Below are positions 17,859 to 26,883 of a stretch of 64,000 nucleotides of DNA, piece by piece. The position numbers and the translations under genes were made by a program. Below the pieces are notes generated by a model. It saw only the letters and a list, made by a program, of their open reading frames with translations. It was not told the DNA's origin and made no database searches. Position 1 is the first letter of the stretch, and each line of letters starts with the position of its first letter. The DNA comes from CALGLS01 sp047626155 (GTDB lineage: Bacteria; Bacteroidota; Bacteroidia; Chitinophagales; Saprospiraceae): NCBI GenBank assembly GCA_047626155.1, contig JBLHRR010000002.1:62001-126000 (forward strand). The letters are read 5' to 3'.

Positions 17859-18971
17859 TCAAATAATAGTAGAAGCCCCTTCCGCCAAACGCTCCGCTTT
17901 AAACGCAGCAGGTCCATCTTGCAAATAAGAAACAATCAACTCTCCGATCTGCGAACAACTCAATCGAATACTCGTCCCCAAATCTGGCGTTCCTATATCT
18001 TTTTCCAGGCAGGCATAAACGGCCTCCCGGATATCGTTCGCTTCTTTATTCATTTTAAAATGATCCAGCATCATGGCAGCTGATAAAATCATGGCAATGG
18101 GATTAGCGATGTCCTTGTCTGCCGCCTCTGGCCAAGAACCGTGAATGGGTTCGAACAAAGCGCTCCGTTTTCCAATAGAGGCAGAAGGCAACAATCCCAT
18201 AGAACCAGGAAGAACGGAAGCTGCATCTGATAAAATATCACCAAACATATTGGAAGTCAATATGACATCGAAAGACGAAGGGTTAAGAATGAGTTGCATC
18301 GCTGCATTGTCTACAAACATAAAATCTAATTCTACATCTGGATACTCCACTGCGATTTTTTTAACCGTTGCTCGCCATAAACGAGAGCTTTCTAAAACGT
18401 TGGCTTTGTCTACCAAAGTAAGTTTTCCTCTTCGCTTTTGGGCAGCTTTAAACGCAGGATGCGCCAAGCGCGTAATTTCCTCAACACTATATTTACAAGT
18501 ATCATAAGCAATGCCAGCAGCTTCGTCTGTGCCGCTCTCTCCAAAGTAAATCCCACCAGTTAGTTCTCGATAAATAACAAGGTCTACCCCGCTGACTCGT
18601 TCAGGTCGCAAAGGGGATAAATGCAGTAGTTTAGGGAAAGTAGTTACTGGGCGAATATTACAAAACAAGCCCATAGATTTCCGAAGTTTCAATAAACCCT
18701 GTTCCGGTCGAACCTTCGCATTTGGGTCATTGTCAAAACGAGGATGACCAATAGCGCCAAAGAGAATCGCATCTGAATTGACGCAGGCTTCTAATGTTGT
18801 TTCTGGTAAGGGATCGCCACAATAATCAATGGCACAGGCACCCACCTTGGCATTGCAATAAGTGAATTTATGATTGTGTTTGGCGGCTACGGCATTCAAT
18901 ACATGAATCGCTTGCGCCATTACTTCAGGTCCGATGCCATCGCCGGAAAGAATTGCTATTTTTTTGTCCAT
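17859..18971 (-). CDS. leuB: 3-isopropylmalate dehydrogenase
   Basis: NAD-dependent enzyme of 370 residues that oxidises and decarboxylates 3-isopropylmalate to 2-oxoisocaproate, third step of leucine synthesis. Seen: N-terminal KKIAILSGDGIGPEVM, the substrate loop with RPEQGLLKLRKSMGLFCNIRPV, YFGESGTDEA, catalytic K (VDKANVLESSRLWR), Asp-rich metal site MFVDNAAMQLI and NMFGDILSDAASVLPGS, and the NAD motif LFEPIHGSWPEAADKDIANP. It is the last gene of the minus-strand leu operon, after leuA, leuC and leuD. The 193-base gap to leuD carries a palindromic repeat. Confidence 0.96.
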   Translation of the reverse strand: MDKKIAILSGDGIGPEVMAQAIHVLNAVAAKHNHKFTYCNAKVGACAIDYCGDPLPETTLEACVNSDAILFGAIGHPRFDNDPNAKVRPEQGLLKLRKSMGLFCNIRPVTTFPKLLHLSPLRPERVSGVDLVIYRELTGGIYFGESGTDEAAGIAYDTCKYSVEEITRLAHPAFKAAQKRRGKLTLVDKANVLESSRLWRATVKKIAVEYPDVELDFMFVDNAAMQLILNPSSFDVILTSNMFGDILSDAASVLPGSMGLLPSASIGKRSALFEPIHGSWPEAADKDIANPIAMILSAAMMLDHFKMNKEANDIREAVYACLEKDIGTPDLGTSIRLSCSQIGELIVSYLQDGPAAFKAERLAEGASTII

Positions 18972-19086
18972 GAGGAGATAATTGAAAATGGAGAATTAAA
19001 AATTGAAAATTAACCGATGCGTATCAAACGTACCAATTAATGAGGGTAAGTTTAAACTTGAGTTATTTATTTGGTGTGTGTTTTTG

Positions 19087-19160
19087 GCTACGAGTAGTTT
19101 GCAGTTAGCTTCCTACTGATGAGTGACAGAGCAGTCAACTGCTAGAGGCTAATTGCTACC
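19087..19160. repeat. Palindromic repeat (family E, copy 2) between leuD and leuB
   Basis: Contains the core GCAGTTAGCTTCCTACT shared with 4603-4619, and an opposing GCTAATTGCTACC arm. The element lies inside the leu operon, where it could form an intercistronic RNA hairpin. Confidence 0.55.
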
Positions 19161-19164
19161 TGAT

Positions 19165-19758
19165 TTAAAATAAAACCTGCTGTTGTTCAAAAGCTTTGAT
19201 TTTTTCTTTTTGACTAATGACATAATCCGTATCATCCAGCCCATCGATCAAACACATCTTCTTATACGCATCAATCTCAAAATCAAACTGCTCTCCTGTC
19301 GATTCGTTTCTAATAAACTGCTTTTCTAAGTTAACGGTAAAAACAGTCTTAGGGTTTTGTTCTATGCTAGAAAAAGTCTGATCTAAGAATGCAGAGGAAA
19401 CGACAATTGGTAAAAGCCCGTTGTTCAAGGCATTCCCTTTGAAAATATCTGCAAAGAAACTGGAAACTACTACTCGGAAACCTGCATCAGCAATAGCCCA
19501 GGCAGCATGTTCTCTACTTGACCCGCAACCAAAATTTTTACCAGCCACCAATATCTCTCCGCTATAAGTCGGATTGTTTAGAATGAAATTTTCATTGGGA
19601 CTCCCATCAGATTGGTACCGCCAATCCCGAAATAAATTTTCACCAAAACCTTCTCGGGTTGTTGCCTTTAAAAAACGTGCAGGGATGATTTGATCGGTAT
19701 CAATGTTTTCCATCGGTAAAGGAACCGCAGAAGTTGTTATATTTTTAAATGCTTTCAT
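19165..19758 (-). CDS. leuD: 3-isopropylmalate dehydratase small subunit
   Basis: A 197-residue swivel-domain subunit that pairs with LeuC to isomerise 2- to 3-isopropylmalate. Recognised from PLPMENIDTDQIIPARFLK at the N-terminus, ILVAGKNFGCGSSREHAAWAI (active-site loop), and FKGNALNNGLLPI. Length is standard. The gene lies directly after leuC in the operon with a 135-base gap that contains a small CCTGTCC/GGACAGG hairpin (19845-19871). Confidence 0.95.
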   Translation of the reverse strand: MKAFKNITTSAVPLPMENIDTDQIIPARFLKATTREGFGENLFRDWRYQSDGSPNENFILNNPTYSGEILVAGKNFGCGSSREHAAWAIADAGFRVVVSSFFADIFKGNALNNGLLPIVVSSAFLDQTFSSIEQNPKTVFTVNLEKQFIRNESTGEQFDFEIDAYKKMCLIDGLDDTDYVISQKEKIKAFEQQQVLF

Positions 19759-19893
19759 TGTATTTATGTGTTACACAAAAGAAATGTACTATATGAATTT
19801 ACTTAGTTGCGCGTATTTCTCAATAGAGTTAACTACAAACCTGTCCGCTCTCAGCCGGAGGACAGGAAGGAATACAAAGGTTCTGTGCTAGGG

Positions 19894-21282
19894 TTATAAC
19901 AATTTGCGTATATCCACAATTTCTCCTGCTACTGCCGTCGCTGCAGCTGTTAAAGGACTGGCCAAAATCGTCCTAGCACCTGGTCCTTGCCTTCCTTCAA
20001 AATTCCGATTAGAGGTAGAGACACAATATTCTCCTGAGGGTATTTTATCTTCGTTCATTCCCAGGCAAGCTGAACACCCCGGCTCTCGTAATTGAAAACC
20101 AGCCTCCGAGAATATTTTATCCAGACCTTCTTTTTTTGCCTGCAGTTCTACTTGCTTTGAACCAGGTACAATCATCGCCTGGACATGAGAAGCTTTCTTC
20201 TTTCCTTTCACATATTCTGCGACCAAACGCAAATCTTCAATTCGTGCGTTGGTACAACTGCCAATAAAAACATGATTGATTTTTTTACCTAGAAGAGAAG
20301 CACCTTCTTGCAGGTCCATATAGTTGAGCGCCTTTTTTAAGTTTTCGGAAGACTCTACTTCTTCGCTTGTAGGAACATTGTTGGATATTTTAATACCCAT
20401 TCCTGGATTAGTACCATAAGTCAACATTGGCTCAATATCCGCCGCATCAAAATGATAGGTCTTGTCAAAGCTTGCACCTTCATCCGTATGTAAGGTTTTC
20501 CAATGATCTACTGCTTCTTCAAAGGCGGCTCCTTCTGGGGAAAAGCGGCGTCCTTTTACATAATCAAAAGTAGTTTGATCGGGAGCGATGAAACCACCAC
20601 GAGCGCCCATCTCGATGCTCATATTACAAACGGTCATTCGACCCTCCATAGAAAGTGATTCAATCGTTGAGCCGCCATATTCAACAAAGTGGCCGGTGGC
20701 ACCTCCTGTTCCTAGTTTAGAAATGATGTACAAAATAATGTCTTTCGATAAAACACCCGGAGCCAATTCGCCATCTACGGTTATGCGCATCTGCTTTGGC
20801 TTTTGTAAGAGCAAACACTGTGTTGCAAAAACCTGCTCTACCTGACTGGTTCCAATTCCAAAAGCAATACAGCCAAAAGCGCCATGCGTCGAAGTATGGC
20901 TGTCGCCACAAACGATGGTCATTCCCGGTCGGGTAATCCCAAGCTCTGGTCCAATCACGTGAACGATGCCCTGGTAGGGATGCCCAAGACCATAAAGTTC
21001 CACATCGAAATCTTTACAATTTTGAACTAAGGTAGCGACTTGTTTTCTGGATTGTGGTTCCTGAATTGGAAGGTGTTGATTTAGCGTGGGTACATTGTGA
21101 TCTGCTGTAGCGATGGTTTTATCCTTTCGGAAAACAGGGAGCCCTCGCTTTGTTAAACCATTGAATGCTTGCGGGCTTGTGACCTCGTGAATGAAGTGAC
21201 GATCGATGTATAAAATATCCTGCCCTTTTGTACTATGTACCAAATGAGCATTCCAGAGTTTATCGAATAATGTATTAGGCAT
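19894..21282 (-). CDS. leuC: 3-isopropylmalate dehydratase large subunit
   Basis: Aconitase-family [4Fe-4S] enzyme of 462 residues, partner of LeuD. The three cluster cysteines are present: GSCTNARIEDL and CSACLGMN. Other family landmarks are GLTKRGLPVFR, VCGDSHTSTHGAFGCIAFGIGTS, MGARGGFIAPDQTTFDYVKGR and EGRQGPGARTILASPLTAAATAVAGE. Second gene in the leu operon; 249 bases of repeat-bearing non-coding DNA separate it from leuA. Confidence 0.96.
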   Translation of the reverse strand: MPNTLFDKLWNAHLVHSTKGQDILYIDRHFIHEVTSPQAFNGLTKRGLPVFRKDKTIATADHNVPTLNQHLPIQEPQSRKQVATLVQNCKDFDVELYGLGHPYQGIVHVIGPELGITRPGMTIVCGDSHTSTHGAFGCIAFGIGTSQVEQVFATQCLLLQKPKQMRITVDGELAPGVLSKDIILYIISKLGTGGATGHFVEYGGSTIESLSMEGRMTVCNMSIEMGARGGFIAPDQTTFDYVKGRRFSPEGAAFEEAVDHWKTLHTDEGASFDKTYHFDAADIEPMLTYGTNPGMGIKISNNVPTSEEVESSENLKKALNYMDLQEGASLLGKKINHVFIGSCTNARIEDLRLVAEYVKGKKKASHVQAMIVPGSKQVELQAKKEGLDKIFSEAGFQLREPGCSACLGMNEDKIPSGEYCVSTSNRNFEGRQGPGARTILASPLTAAATAVAGEIVDIRKLL

Positions 21283-21389
21283 ACTGAGCAGTTAAATTAA
21301 AATGGGAATTAAAAAGTTAAGCGGAAATTTTTCCTATTTCTAGAGTCTTTGCACGCGTTTCGAAAAGATGCGGAAATGTAATGTTTTTA

Positions 21390-21503
21390 ATCACACAGAG
21401 CAAACGTACCAATACGTTTTTCGCGTCTCGCTCTGCGGCCTCTGCGTGATTCATTCGCATCTTATTACATCTCGCCCTCTGCCTCTGTGCCTCTGTGTGA
21501 GCA
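21390..21503. repeat. CTCTGTG/CTCTGCG-type dispersed repeat between leuA and leuC
   Basis: CACACAGAG at 21392 is followed by CTCTGCGGCCTCTGCGTGA at 21431-21449 and CTCTGCCTCTGTGCCTCTG (21478 on). A related run CTCTGTGCTCTGTGTGCTCT lies at 50241-50260. ORFs in it are low-complexity artefacts. Confidence 0.6.
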
Positions 21504-21531
21504 AACACAAAAACAGGGACGCGATCCGCCT

Positions 21532-22704
21532 TTACTGCGCCATTGGAATTCTAGCCGAAGTCCGTTTCAATAATTTTGACAAATCATGATCATTAATTTC
21601 TTTTTTCAAATCAGCCAACATCAGAAACTCTTTATAGACCGCATCCAATGCTATTTTCGTAAGGTTATAACCCACTTCTTTAGCGCGATAAGCGAGTGCG
21701 GCACGACCACTTCGCGCGGTTAAGATAATGGATGACTTATCAACACCCACATCTAGCGGGTTCATAATTTCGTAAGTATCTCTTCTTTTAATGACACCGT
21801 CTTGGTGAATTCCAGAAGAATGTGAAAAGGCATTAGCACCTACGATGGCTTTATTGGCCTGTACCGCCATGCCCATTTTTTCTGAGACCATGCGGCTGAT
21901 TGGGTTTAGCATTTTTGTCTGAATACCTGTATCCATCCCCATGTAAGGATGTTGTTTCATAATCATGACAACTTCCTCCAAAGAAGTGTTTCCGGCGCGT
22001 TCTCCAATACCGTTGATGGTACATTCGATCTGTCGAGCACCATTTTGAATGCCAGCGATGGAATTGGCAGTAGCCAGCCCCAGGTCATTATGGCAATGAG
22101 TGGCAATAGTGGCTTTGTGAATGCCTTTCACATTTTCCATTAAGTACTTTATCTTTCTACCATATTGATCTGGCAAGCAATAACCAGTGGTATCTGGAAT
22201 ATTGACCACTGTTGCTCCGGCCTTGATAACGGCTTCTATAACACGAGCCAAATATTCATTGTCAGTACGTCCAGCATCCTCTGCATAAAATTCTACATCT
22301 TCCACAAAGGACTTTGCATACTTTACCGCAGCAACTGCCCGCTCAATTATTTTTTCTGGTGTTGTATTTAGCTTATAACGAATGTGAGAATCGGAAGTCC
22401 CGATACCCGTATGTATCCGTGGGTGCTTTGCAAACTTTATAGCCTCCGCTGCGACCATGATGTCGTTCTCTATTGCACGCGATAGTGCGCATACTGTTGG
22501 AGATTTTACGGTTTTGCAGATGGCCTCTACTGATTTGAAATCGCCAGGGCTGGAGACAGGAAAGCCTGCTTCAATGACATCCACACCAAGGGCTTCTAAG
22601 TGACTAGCAATCTCAACCTTTTCGGTTGTATTCAGTTTACAACCAGGAACTTGTTCGCCATCGCGAAGTGTCGTATCAAAAATCTGGATTCGAGAATTGC
22701 TCAT
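21532..22704 (-). CDS. leuA: 2-isopropylmalate synthase, short form
   Basis: Condenses 2-oxoisovalerate with acetyl-CoA, the committed step of leucine synthesis. TIM barrel seen from IQIFDTTLRDGEQVPGCKL (catalytic Arg/Asp) through THCHNDLGLATANS (metal His) and NGIGERAGNTSLEEV, to the FSHSSGIHQDGVIKR subdomain. At 390 residues it ends after the linker subdomains and lacks the ~130-residue C-terminal LeuA dimer/regulatory domain that binds leucine in the classical ~510-residue enzyme. First gene of the leu operon. Homocitrate synthase is the main alternative, but leuCDB linkage makes IPMS the better call. Confidence 0.9.
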   Translation of the reverse strand: MSNSRIQIFDTTLRDGEQVPGCKLNTTEKVEIASHLEALGVDVIEAGFPVSSPGDFKSVEAICKTVKSPTVCALSRAIENDIMVAAEAIKFAKHPRIHTGIGTSDSHIRYKLNTTPEKIIERAVAAVKYAKSFVEDVEFYAEDAGRTDNEYLARVIEAVIKAGATVVNIPDTTGYCLPDQYGRKIKYLMENVKGIHKATIATHCHNDLGLATANSIAGIQNGARQIECTINGIGERAGNTSLEEVVMIMKQHPYMGMDTGIQTKMLNPISRMVSEKMGMAVQANKAIVGANAFSHSSGIHQDGVIKRRDTYEIMNPLDVGVDKSSIILTARSGRAALAYRAKEVGYNLTKIALDAVYKEFLMLADLKKEINDHDLSKLLKRTSARIPMAQ

Positions 22705-22756
22705 ATTTATTTGATTTACTTTTTGTAATTCAGAAATAACACTATGTTTGTTAATT

Positions 22757-22764
22757 CAAATATA
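22757..22764 (-). promoter_or_regulatory. Putative -7 box of the leu operon
   Basis: Minus-strand TATATTTG matches TAnnTTTG exactly, 52 bases before the leuA ATG. A -33 TTTG is not found. I see no leader peptide rich in Leu codons and no T-box-like structure in this short leader. Confidence 0.5.
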
Positions 22765-22877
22765 TCTTTTGTTTTTTAGTCGGGGGAATTTGTTTTAGGA
22801 GCTGATACGATCACCAATTGATGTGTTTTTATATTTAAAACTTTGACTTTCAGTCGTTTAATATTTTTGTTTTTACA

Positions 22878-24443
22878 ATGCCAAAGCAACAAACAGAGCA
22901 CCTTGTCCAACTCATAAAATCACTGACGAGCGCAGAGAAGCGCGCTTTTCGGGGCTTTGTCAATCGGAATAACCCGACGGATGATTTGCTTTTTTTGCAA
23001 TTATTTGATCTTTTGGATAAAAAGAAAATTTATGACGAGGGGCTCGTTTTTAAAAAAATACCAGGTATTAAGAAGCAGCAGTTGAGTAATGTAAAAGCCC
23101 ATTTGTATAAGCAGTTGTTGCTTTCTCTTCGACTAATTCACCGCAATCACAATCTGGATATTGAACTGCGTGAGCGATTGGACTATGCTCGCGTCTTGTA
23201 CAACAAAGGACTCTATCGTCAAAGTCTGGATATGTTGAGCAAGGCAAAAACCAAAGCCCTCGAGTCACATCAATATTCTTTGGCATTGGAAGTAATCGAA
23301 TTTGAAAAATTAATTGAATCGCAATACATTACTCGTAGCCGGGATGATAAAACAGAGGAGTTGACCCAATCTTCTGTTCGAGTAAGTAAGATGATTTCCC
23401 GTTCCCATTTGTTTTCAAATCTGGCCTTGCAGCTTTATGGTTTATACATAAAAGTAGGCTATGTTAGAAACCAAAAGGAGTTTTTATTCGTCCGCGAATT
23501 TTTCCAATCGAACTTGCCAACACATGACTTACAAACTTTAAGTTTTTATGAAAAGCTCTATCTGTTCCAATCCTATTGTTGGTATCATTTTATGACTCAA
23601 GATTTTTTGCTGTATTATAAATACTCCTTGCGTTGGGTGCAATTGTTTGAGGGTGAGGAACGAATGATACTATTGGAACGACCACTTTATCTGAAAGCGC
23701 TGCACAACTTGTTGAATGCATTGTTCTTGTTATGGCAACACGATAAATTTATAGTAGTATTGAATAAACTAGAAGCTTTTGCCAAGCAGCACAAAAATAA
23801 ACTGGGACAAAATGAAGCGGGTTTACTACACCTCTATTTATACATTAACCGAATTAATAAACACTATATCGAAGGCACCTCTAGCGATGGTTTACAATTG
23901 GTGGAGCCATTAGAAAAACTAATACAACAAGAAACTTACAACTGGGACAGGCATCGCGTTATGGTTTTTTATTATAAAATAGCCTGTCTCTATTTCAGTA
24001 GTGGTGACAATGCGAATGCCATTCATTATTTGAATTTAATCATCAACGAAGGTTATGCCGATATTCGCGAAGACATCCAATGCTTTGCACGTATTCTTTG
24101 CCTGATTGCGCATTTCGAATTGGGCAATGAATCACTGGTGGAATACCAGGTGAAATCGGTTTATCGTTTTTTGCGAAAGCGGGAAGACCTGCATCGGGTG
24201 CAGCAGGAGATTTTGAAATTCGTCCGCCGCATTCCTTCAATGACACCACATTCATTGAAAACAGAATTTAAGGGGCTAAGAAATAGCTTGAATAAAATAA
24301 AGAAAGATCCATTTGAAAAACGACCATTTTTGTATTTGGACATCGTCTCGTGGTTAGACAGTAAGTTGCGAGGTATTACGGTGGCGGAAGTATTAAAGGA
24401 GAAATTTGAAAAAGGGGAGACGCCCTTAGGGGAAGGATTTTAG
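22878..24443 (+). CDS. Conserved helical-repeat protein of unknown function
   Basis: A 521-residue soluble protein without signal peptide or membrane segments. Its opening (HLVQLIKSLTSAEKRAFRGFV) resembles a family of Bacteroidota hypotheticals whose N-terminus reads LIxSLTxAEKRxF. The rest is alpha-helical with TPR-like periodicity (YARVLYNKGLYRQSLDMLSKA, KIACLYFSSGDNANAIHYLN). I cannot assign a function; a scaffold role is all that can be inferred. It is divergent from leuA across 173 bases and is followed by a gap. A TATTTTTG motif at 22862-22869 is only 8 bases before the ATG, so either transcription is nearly leaderless or this motif is chance. Confidence 0.75.
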   Translation: MPKQQTEHLVQLIKSLTSAEKRAFRGFVNRNNPTDDLLFLQLFDLLDKKKIYDEGLVFKKIPGIKKQQLSNVKAHLYKQLLLSLRLIHRNHNLDIELRERLDYARVLYNKGLYRQSLDMLSKAKTKALESHQYSLALEVIEFEKLIESQYITRSRDDKTEELTQSSVRVSKMISRSHLFSNLALQLYGLYIKVGYVRNQKEFLFVREFFQSNLPTHDLQTLSFYEKLYLFQSYCWYHFMTQDFLLYYKYSLRWVQLFEGEERMILLERPLYLKALHNLLNALFLLWQHDKFIVVLNKLEAFAKQHKNKLGQNEAGLLHLYLYINRINKHYIEGTSSDGLQLVEPLEKLIQQETYNWDRHRVMVFYYKIACLYFSSGDNANAIHYLNLIINEGYADIREDIQCFARILCLIAHFELGNESLVEYQVKSVYRFLRKREDLHRVQQEILKFVRRIPSMTPHSLKTEFKGLRNSLNKIKKDPFEKRPFLYLDIVSWLDSKLRGITVAEVLKEKFEKGETPLGEGF

Positions 24444-24595
24444 TAGTCAGACCACTACGCGAAATATATCATATCAACTCCCGCGTCATCATAGGATATG
24501 GCATATTGATAATATTTATGGAGTGTTTTAAATTGCTAGATATTTTTGATCAAAGTCTTCACCACAAAGAGGCTGCTTTCTGAGCGTTTTAATTA

Positions 24596-25843
24596 TCATT
24601 TAGATTCAGACTCATTGTTACTCAAACACAAAACCAAAAAGAAACTAAACGTCCCCACCCCCGCCGCGTTTTCTATAGTATGCTCCAAAATGAAAGCCAT
24701 TAGAAAAAGCATGTAAAAACCAAGAAAGAAGAAATTGTCATAAGCTCTTTTACAGCACAAAGGTAAGAAAAAGGCAATCAGAAAAAATCCAAACCCAAAT
24801 AAACCGGTCCCTGCCAACACAAATAAAAATTGATTATGCGGCATAATGGCCTGTACATAATTGGGATACTTCTCTGCATACAATTCATTTACTTCTCGTC
24901 TGAAATTACCAGCACCCACACCAAATAGAGGGTGCTCCTGAAACATCTCCAAACCCGCTTTCAAGGAAGTAATACGTCCTGCATCCGCATAAATTCCTCC
25001 TTCTTCTTTTTGATATTGCATAAGATCATAAACCATATACCCGACCTTCTGCTTAAGACTGGGAATGCTCTGGTAGGCAATGAAAGGAATGAATAGTAGA
25101 GCCAATAACAAACCGCTTCCCAAAAGGTATTTTCTGGAAGTGTAGATGTAACGTAATAATAGGATTCCCAAGGAAAAATACAGGCAAACGATACCACTTT
25201 TGACACTAAGAATATGGATAAAGAGGAACACAAAGGAAGTCATTCCGATGATGAAATAGCGTACTGTCTTTTTTTCATAACAATAATTTTCCAAAATCAA
25301 ATGAATACCACTAATGATGCTAAGGGCTGTTAGTAAACTATAGCGAATATGGTTCCGAGGTGTAGGCATGGCATGGCCCCGACTCAGTCCGAATTGGATG
25401 TCGTCAAAGTGAAGCAAGTAGTTGATGCCAACGCCAATGCTATTGATGGTCATGAAGATTAATAGGAAAAACAAAACCTGATTGACCTGTCGGGAACTGA
25501 ATTTTGGTAAGCCTAAAAAGGCGAAAGGCAAAATCAGAAAAGGCAATTTAATGCGGAGCCGTTCTAACAAGTAGTGAGTATCTCCTGTTGTTTGCCAAGC
25601 ACTAAAAAGAACGATTCCGAAAAAAAGCGGAACGACAATAAGCGCAAGATGATTTCGATAATTCGCAATGCATTGGAAGGCCTTGGTGTTGAATGAATAT
25701 TTTGAAGCACCTTCTCCAGGAAAACGAATAAGACTTAACATTAATAAACCAATCATACTAAGCGACAAAAGAAAAGGCGAATAGATGATGGAGAGAATAA
25801 GCAGGCAGCAAAAGAATAAGGCTATGTTGGTTCTATTGATCAA
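24596..25843 (-). CDS. O-antigen ligase / polymerase family membrane protein (Wzy_C)
   Basis: A 415-residue inner-membrane protein with about ten to eleven hydrophobic segments. The Wzy_C/WaaL signature is in the second half: a periplasmic loop with RITSLKAGLEMFQEHPLFGVGAGNFR followed by YPNYVQAIMPHNQFLFVLAGTG, which includes the conserved Arg, the GVGAGNF turn and the His of PHN. Such proteins attach O-antigen to lipid A core or polymerise surface polysaccharide. Its start overlaps the end of the FkbM methyltransferase by 11 bases, so the two are co-transcribed. Which reaction it performs cannot be told from sequence. Confidence 0.85.
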   Translation of the reverse strand: MINRTNIALFFCCLLILSIIYSPFLLSLSMIGLLMLSLIRFPGEGASKYSFNTKAFQCIANYRNHLALIVVPLFFGIVLFSAWQTTGDTHYLLERLRIKLPFLILPFAFLGLPKFSSRQVNQVLFFLLIFMTINSIGVGINYLLHFDDIQFGLSRGHAMPTPRNHIRYSLLTALSIISGIHLILENYCYEKKTVRYFIIGMTSFVFLFIHILSVKSGIVCLYFSLGILLLRYIYTSRKYLLGSGLLLALLFIPFIAYQSIPSLKQKVGYMVYDLMQYQKEEGGIYADAGRITSLKAGLEMFQEHPLFGVGAGNFRREVNELYAEKYPNYVQAIMPHNQFLFVLAGTGLFGFGFFLIAFFLPLCCKRAYDNFFFLGFYMLFLMAFILEHTIENAAGVGTFSFFLVLCLSNNESESK

Positions 25844-26558
25844 AGGCTATGTTGTTTTTTCTAAAAATCAAGCTAAGTCCTGCCCAGTTGACCAAGTCGT
25901 AGTCTTGTTGTTGTAGATATTTGAAAATGTCCAATTCCGCTACTTCTTCTAAGCGTTTTGCATAAGTTTCTATCACAATGACTTTAGGTTGATACCTTTT
26001 GAAGTCTAATGATTTTAAAACAATAAAGTCATGTCCTTCCGCATCTATAGTCAGAACGTCAATCTGTTTGTTTTTGTATTTAGTATCATCAACGATATTT
26101 GTCAAGGTATCCGTTTCTACTGTTTTTAGTTCGTAATTATCGCGAGACTCCGCAACGGCTTTATCTAAGGTGTTCACCAGCGAATAAAAACCGTTGGTCC
26201 AATATTGAAGGCTCCCTTTTTTATCACTAACGGCTTTCACGATATTAATATCTCCTCTTCTCAACCAATTAAAACCCTGTATTTTTATTGGATCAATATC
26301 AATGTTAACGCCTCTCCAACCTTTTTTATAGAAATGATAGGTATTATTGTACTTCACCGGGTGGAAGCAGCCAACATCTACAAAGAGGCCTTTGTACCGT
26401 TTTGGAAAAATGCGACGGAGTGCTACATCCTCTGCTTCCTGACCATAATAGTAAGATTTTCGTTTGGTTAGAAATAACTTCCTAAAGAGGAAAATGCTGC
26501 GGAAAAAGAAATTCCGTTCCAACCATTTAGGAGGATGTGTGTGGTTATACCAACCCAT
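25833..26558 (-). CDS. FkbM-family methyltransferase
   Basis: A 241-residue SAM-dependent methyltransferase. AdoMet motif: GLFVDVGCFHPVKYNNTYHFYK with the acidic end of strand two in WRGVNIDIDP; the FkbM signature VLTIDAEGHDFIVLKSLDF follows. Many FkbM proteins O-methylate sugars, which agrees with its overlap with the O-antigen ligase gene: together they look like a two-gene surface-polysaccharide unit. The substrate is unknown. ATG at 26558. Confidence 0.88.
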   Translation of the reverse strand: MGWYNHTHPPKWLERNFFFRSIFLFRKLFLTKRKSYYYGQEAEDVALRRIFPKRYKGLFVDVGCFHPVKYNNTYHFYKKGWRGVNIDIDPIKIQGFNWLRRGDINIVKAVSDKKGSLQYWTNGFYSLVNTLDKAVAESRDNYELKTVETDTLTNIVDDTKYKNKQIDVLTIDAEGHDFIVLKSLDFKRYQPKVIVIETYAKRLEEVAELDIFKYLQQQDYDLVNWAGLSLIFRKNNIAFDQ

Positions 26559-26626
26559 AAGCGTAGTGCGTTATTTTTTTGTCATAATTAATAATTGCCA
26601 AGGTAAGGGATTTGTAAAAGAAACCA

Positions 26627-26655
26627 ACCCGTTCCAGTCGGACGGGTCATTTTTT
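26627..26655 (+). repeat. Short hairpin with T-run (family C, copy 2)
   Basis: ACCCGT / ACGGGT stem around TCCAGTCGG, then CATTTTTTG. It resembles 6566-6603 (AAACCA-nCC-n-GTTCC-n-GTC pattern). Terminator-like on plus, though no plus-strand gene precedes it. Confidence 0.45.
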
Positions 26656-26824
26656 GATTAGCCTCAATGACAGTTAAGTCTATGGTCTTTACAGCTTATG
26701 GCAGATTATTCAAGATGTTTTCACTCTAGTCTCAGACAGAATGGCGCGAAAAAGTCTTTTTCTTACTATGGAATGAATTATGATCAGACCAGACTAATCT
26801 CTTTTACTTTTATCTCGTTATAAC

Positions 26825-26832
26825 TATCTTTG
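26825..26832 (+). promoter_or_regulatory. Putative -7 box of secA
   Basis: TATCTTTG, a full match to TAnnTTTG, lies 51 bases before the secA ATG. The upstream region at the -33 distance is CTTTTAC, a partial match. Confidence 0.5.
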
Positions 26833-26883
26833 GCCTTTTCAAAAACGACGACACTTTAATAAGACTTCAATAAGAAATATTTT

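Larger units (their letters stand above)
26559..26883. other. Divergent promoter region upstream of secA
   Basis: Holds the family C hairpin at 26627-26655 and the secA -7 motif at 26825-26832. No ORF or other repeat noted. Confidence 0.5.

Noticed and set aside
21317..21508. A small protein gene in the leuA-leuC gap
   Set aside because: Composition follows the CTCTGTG repeat in both strands; no family and no start signals.
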